Source of the DNA: Pedobacter sp. Leaf250
Lineage (GTDB): Bacteria > Bacteroidota > Bacteroidia > Sphingobacteriales > Sphingobacteriaceae
NCBI RefSeq assembly: GCF_920984735.1
Contig: NZ_CAKLBU010000020.1
Span: 1 to 64,000 of the forward strand
DNA length: 64,000 nt
Direction: 5' to 3'
Shown: positions 55,263-62,778 of the stretch, in pieces
Layout of the letters: each line of letters opens with the position of its first letter
How positions within the stretch are numbered: the first letter of the stretch is position 1
Notes under the pieces: model-generated
Databases searched by the model: none
The model's input: only the letters and a program-made list of their open reading frames with translations
What the model was told of the DNA's origin: nothing
Translations under genes and position numbers: made by a program

Positions 55263-55268
55263 CGGGAG
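55263..55268 (+). promoter_or_regulatory. Shine-Dalgarno of rpsG
   Basis: GGGAGG, ten bases before the rpsG ATG, one of few clear Shine-Dalgarno sites here. Confidence 0.6.
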
Positions 55269-55278
55269 GAAATAAGAA

Positions 55279-55746
55279 ATGAGAAAGTCAAAACCAAAGA
55301 AGAGAATTATTCTTCCTGATCCAAAATTTAACGATGTTCAAGTAACTCGTTTTGTAAATAACATGATGTACGATGGAAAAAAATCTATCGCTTATGCTAT
55401 TTTTTACGACGCTGTTGAAATTGCTGAGAAAAAAGCAGGTGAAAACGGTTTAGAGATATTCAAACGTGCTTTAACTAACATTATGCCAGCTGTAGAGGTT
55501 AAATCTCGCCGTGTTGGTGGTGCTAACTTCCAGGTTCCAACTGAGGTTAGACCAGAACGTAAAACAGCTCTAGGTATGAAATGGTTAATTTCATATGCTC
55601 GTAAACGTGGTGAAAAAACCATGAAAGAGAAATTAGCTGGCGAAATCGTTGCTGCTGCTAAAGGTGAAGGTGCTGCTGTTAAGAAGAAAGAAGATACGCA
55701 TAAAATGGCTGAAGCTAACAAAGCGTTCTCTCACTTCCGTTTCTAG
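55279..55746 (+). CDS. rpsG: 30S ribosomal protein S7
   Basis: A 155-residue S7 that nucleates assembly of the 30S head. The usual blocks are present: RFVNNMMYDGKKSIAYAIFYDA, NIMPAVEVKSRRVGGANFQVPTEV, RKTALGMKWLISYAR, and the C-terminal KEDTHKMAEANKAFSHFRF. Length is typical. It starts 17 bases after rpsL; fusA follows after a 134-base gap. Confidence 0.98.
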   Translation: MRKSKPKKRIILPDPKFNDVQVTRFVNNMMYDGKKSIAYAIFYDAVEIAEKKAGENGLEIFKRALTNIMPAVEVKSRRVGGANFQVPTEVRPERKTALGMKWLISYARKRGEKTMKEKLAGEIVAAAKGEGAAVKKKEDTHKMAEANKAFSHFRF

Positions 55747-55880
55747 TAGTTTATTTACAAATTAGTAAGATTACACAGATTTAATTAGAAGATTATACTG
55801 ATTAGATAAATTACACCGATTTGTTGCTTAACATAATCGGTGTAATTATTTAAAATCAGATAAATCAACAAAAAAATATA

Positions 55881-57995
55881 ATGGCAAGAGATTTAAAATT
55901 TACAAGAAATATCGGAATCGCAGCTCACATTGATGCAGGTAAAACTACAACAACTGAGCGTATCCTTTATTATGCTGGTGTTAGTCATAAAATTGGTGAA
56001 GTGCACGAAGGTGCTGCAACAATGGACTGGATGGCACAAGAGCAAGAGCGTGGTATCACGATTACTTCTGCTGCAACTACGGTTGATTGGAATTACAGAG
56101 GGCAAAAATATCATGTTAACGTTATTGATACTCCAGGTCACGTGGATTTTACCGTTGAGGTAAACCGTTCATTACGTGTATTAGATGGATTAGTATTCTT
56201 GTTTTCGGCTGTTGATGGTGTTGAGCCTCAATCGGAAACTAACTGGCGTTTAGCAAACAACTATGCAGTTCCTCGTATTGGTTTCGTTAATAAAATGGAC
56301 CGTTCTGGAGCAGATTTCTTAAAAGTTGTTAAACAAGTTAAAGAAATGTTAGGTAGTAATGCAGTTCCATTGCAATTGCCTATCGGTTCTGAAGATGCAT
56401 TTAAAGGTGTGGTTGATTTAATTAACAACCGTGGTATTGTTTGGAATGAGCATGATAAAGGTATGACCTTTACCGAAGTGCCTATCCCAGAAGATATGTT
56501 GGATGATGTTGCAGAATGGAGAGAGAAATTACTTGAATCAGTAGCTGATTATGATGAGACTTTGATGGAGAAATTCTTCGAAGATCCAAACTCAATTACT
56601 GAGCGTGAAATTTTAGATGCTTTACGTGCTGCTGTATTAGATGCTAAAATCGTTCCTATGGTTTGTGGTTCATCTTTCAAAAACAAAGGTGTACAAACTA
56701 TGCTTGATTATGTGATGGAATTATTGCCTTCACCTATGGATAGCGAAGGTGTTATGGGTACTAATCCAGAAACTAATGAAGAAGTTTTATTAAAACCAAG
56801 CATTAATGAGCCATTTGCAGCTTTAGCATTTAAAATTGCTACTGATCCATTCGTAGGTCGTTTATGTTTTATCCGTGTTTATTCGGGTAACTTAGAAGCG
56901 GGTTCTTATGTTTATAATTCTCGTTCAGAGAATAAAGAGCGTATTTCTCGTATCTTCCAAATGCATGCTAACAAGCAAAACCCTGTGCCTAATGTGGCTG
57001 CTGGTGATATTGCTGCAGTAGTTGGATTTAAAGACATCAAAACTGGTGATACATTATGTGATGAGAAAAGCCCAATCGTTCTTGAATCGATGGATTTCCC
57101 AGAGCCGGTTATTGGTTTAGCTATTGAGCCTAAAACTCAGGCTGATGTTGATAAATTAGGTATTGGTTTAGGTAAATTAGCTGAAGAAGATCCTACTTTC
57201 AGAGTTCAAACTGATCAGGAAACTGGTCAAACTGTAATCTCTGGTATGGGTGAGCTTCACTTAGATATTTTAATTGACCGTTTAAAACGCGAATTTAAAG
57301 TAGAGGTTAACCAAGGTGCACCACAAGTAGCTTACAAAGAAGCTATCTTTGGTACAACAACACACCGTGAAACATATAAAAAACAATCAGGTGGTCGTGG
57401 TAAATTTGCCGATATTTCGGTTGTTATCTCTCCAATTGATGCTGATTTCGAAAAAGGTGGTTTACAATTCGTAAACGAAATTACAGGTGGTTCAATTCCA
57501 CGTGAATTTATTCCTTCAGTAGAAAAAGGTTTTGCTGCTTCAATGGCTAATGGTGTTTTAGCTGGTTATCCACTTCCTGATATGAAAGTTCGTTTAACGG
57601 ATGGTTCATTCCACGCAGTCGATTCAGATGCTTTATCATTTGAGCTTGCAGCTAAAATGGCATATCGTGAAGCTTTACCTAAATGTAAACCAACGTTGAT
57701 GGAGCCAATCATGAAAATCGAAATCTTAACTCCTGAAGAAAACATGGGTGATGTGATCGGTGATATGAACCGTCGTCGTGGTCAGTTATTAGGTATGGAT
57801 ACTCGTAACGGATCTCAGGTAATTAAAGCAACTGTGCCTCTTTCTGAAATGTTTGGATATGTAACTCAGTTACGTACAATTACTTCAGGACGTGCAACTT
57901 CTACAATGGAATTTGACCACTACGAAGCTGCGCCTAAAAACGTACAGGATGAAGTAATTGCTAAATCAAAAGGTAGAATTAAATCTGAAGACTAA
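55881..57995 (+). CDS. fusA: Elongation factor G
   Basis: A 704-residue translocation GTPase. G1 is GIAAHIDAGKTTTTERIL, the switch I region reads ATMDWMAQEQERGITITSA, G3 is DTPGHVDFT and G4 NKMDRSG. Domains II-V follow, with ISGMGELHLDIL in domain III and MNRRRGQLLGM in domain V. It lies within the S12/S7 unit, and its codon use is strongly biased as in highly expressed genes. Confidence 0.98.
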   Translation: MARDLKFTRNIGIAAHIDAGKTTTTERILYYAGVSHKIGEVHEGAATMDWMAQEQERGITITSAATTVDWNYRGQKYHVNVIDTPGHVDFTVEVNRSLRVLDGLVFLFSAVDGVEPQSETNWRLANNYAVPRIGFVNKMDRSGADFLKVVKQVKEMLGSNAVPLQLPIGSEDAFKGVVDLINNRGIVWNEHDKGMTFTEVPIPEDMLDDVAEWREKLLESVADYDETLMEKFFEDPNSITEREILDALRAAVLDAKIVPMVCGSSFKNKGVQTMLDYVMELLPSPMDSEGVMGTNPETNEEVLLKPSINEPFAALAFKIATDPFVGRLCFIRVYSGNLEAGSYVYNSRSENKERISRIFQMHANKQNPVPNVAAGDIAAVVGFKDIKTGDTLCDEKSPIVLESMDFPEPVIGLAIEPKTQADVDKLGIGLGKLAEEDPTFRVQTDQETGQTVISGMGELHLDILIDRLKREFKVEVNQGAPQVAYKEAIFGTTTHRETYKKQSGGRGKFADISVVISPIDADFEKGGLQFVNEITGGSIPREFIPSVEKGFAASMANGVLAGYPLPDMKVRLTDGSFHAVDSDALSFELAAKMAYREALPKCKPTLMEPIMKIEILTPEENMGDVIGDMNRRRGQLLGMDTRNGSQVIKATVPLSEMFGYVTQLRTITSGRATSTMEFDHYEAAPKNVQDEVIAKSKGRIKSED

Positions 57996-58011
57996 GTAAG
58001 ATCAAGGAATA

Positions 58012-58070
58012 AGGAGCAAGGATAAAAGACGTAATGTTTAGGCATTATAATCTTTAATCCTTGTTCTCTC
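58012..58070. repeat. Imperfect inverted repeat between fusA and rpsJ
   Basis: GAGCAAGGATAAAAGA and TCTTTAATCCTTGTTCTC can pair as a leaky hairpin of about 16 bp. It could slow readthrough or be a processing site; the evidence is pattern only. Confidence 0.35.
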
Positions 58071-58142
58071 ACCCTTAATCAAGAAGATAAATCCGATTCC
58101 TGTTGTTAATAGCTCTAACAGGGAATCATAATTAAAAACAAG

Positions 58143-58448
58143 ATGAGCCAAAGAATCAGAATTAAATTAAAATCTTACGATTACAATTTAGTAGATAAAT
58201 CTGCTGAGAAAATCGTAAAAACTGTTAAACCTACGGGTGCAGTTGTTAGTGGTCCAATTCCACTTCCTACAGAGAAAAAAATCTTTACTGTTTTACGTTC
58301 TCCACACGTTAACAAAAAAGCTAGAGAGCAATTTCAATTATGCGCTTACAAACGCTTATTAGATATTTATAGCTCTAACTCTAAAACAGTTGATGCTTTA
58401 ATGAAACTTGAATTACCTAGTGGTGTTGAAGTTGAAATCAAAGTTTAA
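58143..58448 (+). CDS. rpsJ: 30S ribosomal protein S10
   Basis: A 101-residue S10, complete: SQRIRIKLKSYDYNLVDKSAEKIVKTVK, the KKIFTVLRSPHVNKKAREQFQL block and the C-terminal LPSGVEVEIKV. It is the last gene of the unit and is followed by a strong terminator and unrelated genes, so it is not directly linked to rplC and the S10 operon here. Confidence 0.98.
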   Translation: MSQRIRIKLKSYDYNLVDKSAEKIVKTVKPTGAVVSGPIPLPTEKKIFTVLRSPHVNKKAREQFQLCAYKRLLDIYSSNSKTVDALMKLELPSGVEVEIKV

Positions 58449-58465
58449 TTGATTTTAAAAAGATT

Positions 58466-58497
58466 AAAAATCCTGATGCAAATCAGGATTTTTTTGT
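58466..58497 (+). terminator. Terminator of the rpsL-rpsG-fusA-rpsJ unit
   Basis: AAAAATCCTGAT-GCAA-ATCAGGATTTTTTT, a textbook hairpin with a T-run, 18 bases after rpsJ. Confidence 0.93.
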
Positions 58498-58804
58498 CCA
58501 ATTTTTTTGCTGTTGAAGTGATTCATGAATTGGGATTATATAGTAGAGGAAAGCTTAAAACTGAGATGATTGCTTTTGAGATTTACAATCAAGAATAATT
58601 ACAGGTTTTCTTAATCTGATTCAATCCTAAATCGGCAGCTTCCAATAATCGCTAATTAAAACCTTATTAATACCTACAATAGCTTTAAACACATTTGCTT
58701 TTAGCAAAGTTAAAGCGCTATGGTTAAATAATGTTGCGTTTACCATCAAATGGGTTTGTAGCAAATTCATATAAACAAAATCCATCATTATTGGTTTAAT
58801 AGGT
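58498..58804. other. Intergenic region, nothing assigned
   Basis: The gap between the rpsJ terminator and a small hydrophilic-protein gene. AT-rich; only a poorly supported antisense frame exists. No repeat-family member or promoter consensus was recognised. Confidence 0.5.
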
Positions 58805-59050
58805 ATGAATAAACCAACTAAGAAGGATGATAATCTACCTGTTGAAGGCCAGGATTTCGCAAATCCCAAAGAAGAATTAAAGCAAAAAGCCTCTTCGCAT
58901 GGTGAAGTTGCCAATCAAAAGGGTGGAGATTTTTCTGAACTGGAAGAAAGCAGAATGGATAATCCACCAGAGCATAGAGATGAAAATGGATCTGGTATAG
59001 AAGATACCGATGCTGATACAAAATCAGATCAAAGTAAAGGTGTGAAGTAA
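58805..59050 (+). CDS. Small disordered hydrophilic protein
   Basis: An 81-residue acidic protein with no hydrophobic core, rich in Asp, Glu, Lys, Asn, Gly and Ser, without cysteine or tryptophan. It is predicted to be disordered, hydrophilin-like. It reads AGTGT-free coding sequence from ATG 58805 with no good Shine-Dalgarno. Its 3' end is 4 bases from the end of the convergent response-regulator gene. Two similar proteins are at 60040 and 60687. No family recognised. Confidence 0.6.
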   Translation: MNKPTKKDDNLPVEGQDFANPKEELKQKASSHGEVANQKGGDFSELEESRMDNPPEHRDENGSGIEDTDADTKSDQSKGVK

Positions 59051-59053
59051 AAG

Positions 59054-59713
59054 CTAGTCGATTATTCCGTTTCTCACTACAAAATTAATTAATGCAGCTG
59101 TATTTTTCTGACCAGTTTTATTAAGTAAGTTTTGTCGGTTTCCTTCGATTGTTCGCTTACTTGTAAATAACTTTTCTGCAATTTCTCCATTTGTTGAACC
59201 TTCAGCAATCATTCTAAGAATTTCAAGTTCTCTTTTTGATAGCTGAATATTTGTTTTGACATCATTTGTTTTAAGTTCATATTTTCCCTGAACCTGATCT
59301 AATAATTTCAATCCAATTGCTGTGCTAAGGTGCTTAAAGCCTGCAAAGAGTTTTTCAATTGCAAAAACCACTTCGGTTATTGATACATCTTTTAATAAGT
59401 ATCCATGTGCTCCGGCTTCGAAACAAGAAATAACTAACCCTTCCTGATCTGCTGAAGTAAGAATTAAAACTTTAATTTCTGGATAATTTAATCTAATCAG
59501 CTTAGTTAGCTCAATACCATCCATTTCAGGCATAGCAATATCTGTAAGAACAATATTTGGCGCAATCCCACTTTGTAAAAGCCTAAGCACTTCTAAACCA
59601 TTTGCTGCCTCTGCAACAACTTCAATATTATTTTGCTTTTCGATTAATGATTTAACACCATTTCGTACAATTGAATGGTTATCAGCTATTAATACCTTTA
59701 TAGGGATTTTCAA
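59054..59713 (-). CDS. Orphan NarL/FixJ-type response regulator
   Basis: A 219-residue regulator beginning at TTG (an in-frame stop lies 27 bases upstream and no ATG intervenes). The receiver domain (about 5-120) has acid-pocket D11 and phospho-acceptor D58 in LTDIAMPEMDG, with K in YLLKD. A LuxR-type HTH (about 152-219) has LSKRELEILRMIAEGSTNGEIAEKLF and TIEGNRQNLLNKTG. No sensor kinase is adjacent. It may control the neighbouring hydrophilic-protein genes, but that is inference from position. Confidence 0.92.
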   Translation of the reverse strand: MKIPIKVLIADNHSIVRNGVKSLIEKQNNIEVVAEAANGLEVLRLLQSGIAPNIVLTDIAMPEMDGIELTKLIRLNYPEIKVLILTSADQEGLVISCFEAGAHGYLLKDVSITEVVFAIEKLFAGFKHLSTAIGLKLLDQVQGKYELKTNDVKTNIQLSKRELEILRMIAEGSTNGEIAEKLFTSKRTIEGNRQNLLNKTGQKNTAALINFVVRNGIID

Positions 59714-60039
59714 ATTTTCAATTATTAAACTATGGCGTCAAAATCAAATATCGAAATAAAATTATGCTACAAAATATGTGTTAATACTCGAAATAGGCGT
59801 ATTTATACCCTTTTTATGAATTTACTTTAGAATTTTGAGCGATGCCTAATCATCGAAGGGGTGGGTAGGAGTTGTTTATTCTGCATTTAACAGAATAGGT
59901 ATTGTTTACTGCTTACTTGTCAATAATGATGCCGCATAATTTTTTCTTTAATGATCCATCACTGAAGCAATTTGTTAAAATGTTTAAACCTTCTTAAGGA
60001 ACTGAGTGTTATTCATATAATATTATTTAATAATTAGAA
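59714..60039. other. Divergent intergenic region, nothing assigned
   Basis: 326 bases between the response-regulator gene and a small hydrophilic-protein gene. AT-rich; it likely carries both promoters, but no TAnnTTTG match with a proper -33 is convincing. Confidence 0.5.
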
Positions 60040-60306
60040 ATGATGAGCAACGAAATTGATAATAGTCAGAAAGCAAAAACAACTGATCCTAATATAGAAT
60101 GGGATAATGGTGAGGCAACTTATGGCCATAGCATAAGCGAATCTGATTTTAAGCGAAAAAATTCACCTAACAAAAATCACATTAACAAAACTGAAAATGA
60201 TGCCAATACAATTGATGATTTGAAGAATGAAAATTTGAGTCAGGGTGAAGATATTGGGAACCGTAATAAGACTGGTGAAAAGGGTCTTGGAGGTAAAGAT
60301 TTATAA
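60040..60306 (+). CDS. Small disordered hydrophilic protein
   Basis: An 88-residue protein starting MMSNEIDNSQ (either Met may be used). High content of Asn, Asp, Lys, Glu and Gly, no cysteine, no hydrophobic stretch; ends GEKGLGGKDL. It resembles the proteins at 58805 and 60687 in composition, not in an alignable sequence. Perhaps a hydrophilin-like stress protein. A TAATTAGGGAT/ATCCCTAATTA hairpin follows (60304-60337) without a T-run. Confidence 0.6.
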   Translation: MMSNEIDNSQKAKTTDPNIEWDNGEATYGHSISESDFKRKNSPNKNHINKTENDANTIDDLKNENLSQGEDIGNRNKTGEKGLGGKDL

Positions 60307-60686
60307 TTAGGGATTTCTTATTAATCCCTAATTATATTGTTATGAGTTTCCGGTAGGTGAAAACTTATATAGTATTCAACAGCAAAGTATTTTTTAAAGT
60401 AGCCAGGTTATAGCCCCATAAATTAGTTTAGCCTTAGGATGATTTAAGATTTGGCCGCGAATGCTAATATGTTGCAAATTTGCTTATTTATTAAACTTAT
60501 AACAAATGATTTTAGCACAAAGAGATTGATAAAAGTCAAGATTTGTAGTATAATATAGTTATTTGTGTCAATATAGTTTTGTAGTTTTCCTGTAGTCCAT
60601 TTTAACTACGTTTTTATACGCCCTGGTTTGACAAACCACTGCTGCACCTAGCAAAGCATATTTTAAAGTCCCCTTGTTTAAATAAC
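60307..60686. other. Intergenic region, nothing assigned
   Basis: 380 bases between two small hydrophilic-protein genes on opposite strands. It holds the hairpin noted above and AT-rich sequence; a frame of about 30 codons at 60469 is too short to support. Confidence 0.5.
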
Positions 60687-61049
60687 TTAAATTCCAGTAT
60701 TTAACACATCATCTTCATCCCTTTTATTAATATCTTTTTGATTTGCTGAATCAAAATCGGCAGATGAACTTCCTGTTCCACTATCGGCACTTTCAATTGT
60801 TGGGTTTTCATCATTGCTGCTATACGCATCATCACTTAAAGAATCTTTTCCCTGTGTACCAGTATTATCGTAACCATCTTTAGCAGCTGTGTTTCCTTTT
60901 ATGGCATCGCTTCCCTGACCATAACTCGTTACCTCATTACCTTCATTACCCTTTTCGTATTCTTTCTGCACTTTTGATTTCTCATTATCTTTACCTGTAC
61001 CCACATAACCTTCAGTGAGCTCTTCCTTATTATAAATACTAGTTTTCAT
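60687..61049 (-). CDS. Disordered acidic hydrophilic protein
   Basis: A 120-residue protein rich in Asp, Ser, Gly, Asn, Glu and Lys, without cysteine or any hydrophobic segment; repeats of NTG/DNTG, GKD and SSND-type motifs. Begins MKTSIYNKEELTEGYVGTG, ends DDVLNTGI. Hydrophilin- or LEA-like in composition. It is divergent from the dGTPase gene. No family recognised. With the genes at 58805 and 60040 it makes a cluster of three. Confidence 0.6.
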   Translation of the reverse strand: MKTSIYNKEELTEGYVGTGKDNEKSKVQKEYEKGNEGNEVTSYGQGSDAIKGNTAAKDGYDNTGTQGKDSLSDDAYSSNDENPTIESADSGTGSSSADFDSANQKDINKRDEDDVLNTGI

Positions 61050-61169
61050 AATTTTATTTTTTTATAAAACAGCATTAAACTAAAATGGTTTTAACCTAAT
61101 TTATCCGAATTATTATAGAGCTGATTTTCTGCTTTTGATTAACTTGCGCCAAATTTTAATCATTTTTAA

Positions 61170-62513
61170 ATGGAGTGGAAATATTTACTTTCAAATAAAC
61201 GTTTTGGTCAGGAAAGTTGGACAGGAGATCGGGATAAGGCAAGGTCTGATTTTCAAAGAGATTATGATCGTTTAATATTTTCATCACCTTTTAGGCGGTT
61301 ACAAAATAAAACCCAGGTATTTCCATTGCCTGGAAGTGTTTTTGTTCATAATCGCTTAACGCATAGTTTAGAGGTGGCAAGTGTTGCCCGCTCCATGGCA
61401 AATATTTTTTTAAATAAATTAGAGGAAAAAAGCCCTCAATTGATTAAAGATGTTCCTTTAATAAATGAAGTTGGAAATATTGTTGCAGCTGCTTCATTGG
61501 CTCACGATTTAGGAAACCCTGCCTTTGGTCATTCGGGCGAGGCTGCAATTTCAAGATATTTTACTGATGGGGATGGTAAGGTTTATCAAAATGAAATGAA
61601 TGAATCGCAATGGCACGATTTGATAAACTTTGAAGGTAATGCCAATGCCATCCGTATTCTTACCCATCCGCTTAAGGGAAAAGGAAATGATGCCTACGCA
61701 CTTACGTATTCTACATTGGCATCTATCGCTAAATATCCTTGTGCCTCTATTGCTGGCAAGCAAAAAGGAATACTTCACCGAAAAAAGTATGGGTTTTTTC
61801 AATCAGAAGAAGAAACATTTAAAAAAATCGCAAGCGAACTTCATCTCGAGAAAGAGGATGGAGAATACTTGATTTATAAACGTCATCCCCTGGTTTATTT
61901 GGTAGAAGCTGCTGATGACATTTGCTACAGCATTATCGATCTTGAAGATGCACATCGATTGAAAATTCTTTCTTACGAGGAGGTTAAAAACTATTTACTT
62001 CCATTTGCGAACTCTAAAACAATAGAAGATAGACTAAAAAATGATTACGAAGATGATGATGCGAAAATTGGTCTGTTAAGAGCAAAGGCAATTAATACAT
62101 TAACCAATCTATGTGCTGATATTTTTTATCGTGAACAGGAAAGCTTGTTAGCAGGAAGCTTAAACAAAAGCCTTACCGATTTAATTCCAGAACCTTATGC
62201 TGCCGCCTGGAAACAAATAGAAAAGGTATCAATAGAACGGATATATAATTTCTCGTCTGTTATTCAGAAAGAAGTTGCCGGATATAAAATCATGGCTGGC
62301 CTATTGGAAGAATTTGTCCCTGCGTTAATCCATAATAATACCCATTACTATAAGAAACTGGTTAAGCTCATTCCAAAACAATACCATACCGATTTAACCG
62401 ATATTTATTCGAGAACGCAAAGTGTATTGGATTTCGTATCAGGTATGACTGACTTATATGCCGTGGATTTATATCGGAATATTAAGGGTATTTCTTTTCC
62501 TTCTGAAACCTAG
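61170..62513 (+). CDS. dGTP triphosphohydrolase-like HD-domain protein
   Basis: A 447-residue HD-superfamily protein. The dNTPase signature is clear: RDYDRLIFSSPFRRLQNKTQVFPL at 30-53, H65 in NRLTHSLEVASVAR, H112-D113 in SLAHDLGNPAFGHSGE, and VEAADDICYSIIDLED. It hydrolyses dGTP, or other dNTPs, to the nucleoside and tripolyphosphate. Bacteroidota versions have this length. Monocistronic. The gap to the next gene (62514-62778) shows nothing beyond AT-rich sequence. Confidence 0.93.
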   Translation: MEWKYLLSNKRFGQESWTGDRDKARSDFQRDYDRLIFSSPFRRLQNKTQVFPLPGSVFVHNRLTHSLEVASVARSMANIFLNKLEEKSPQLIKDVPLINEVGNIVAAASLAHDLGNPAFGHSGEAAISRYFTDGDGKVYQNEMNESQWHDLINFEGNANAIRILTHPLKGKGNDAYALTYSTLASIAKYPCASIAGKQKGILHRKKYGFFQSEEETFKKIASELHLEKEDGEYLIYKRHPLVYLVEAADDICYSIIDLEDAHRLKILSYEEVKNYLLPFANSKTIEDRLKNDYEDDDAKIGLLRAKAINTLTNLCADIFYREQESLLAGSLNKSLTDLIPEPYAAAWKQIEKVSIERIYNFSSVIQKEVAGYKIMAGLLEEFVPALIHNNTHYYKKLVKLIPKQYHTDLTDIYSRTQSVLDFVSGMTDLYAVDLYRNIKGISFPSET

Positions 62514-62778
62514 GAATCATATTATAAAAATCCAGTGGATGGTAATATAGATCTCATGTATTTATTAAATTTGGATTAGAACTTGCTTGTTGGTGTAAAA
62601 AAATAAATTTTAAGTTAATTATAATTTATTGATAATCAGATTAATTAATAATATTCCGTAGTATTAGATGGGCGTTTGTGTAATTCGAATAAGTTGGGTT
62701 ATACTAATTATTAGATTTGAGAGTTGGGGCATCCAGAAAATTTCTGTATACCTTAATTAATAGATCTTGTCCCTATTT

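Noticed and set aside
59714..60686. tRNA or other RNA gene in the AT-rich gaps of the right part
   Set aside because: No cloverleaf with a GTTCGA-type T-loop and paired acceptor stem could be found by eye.
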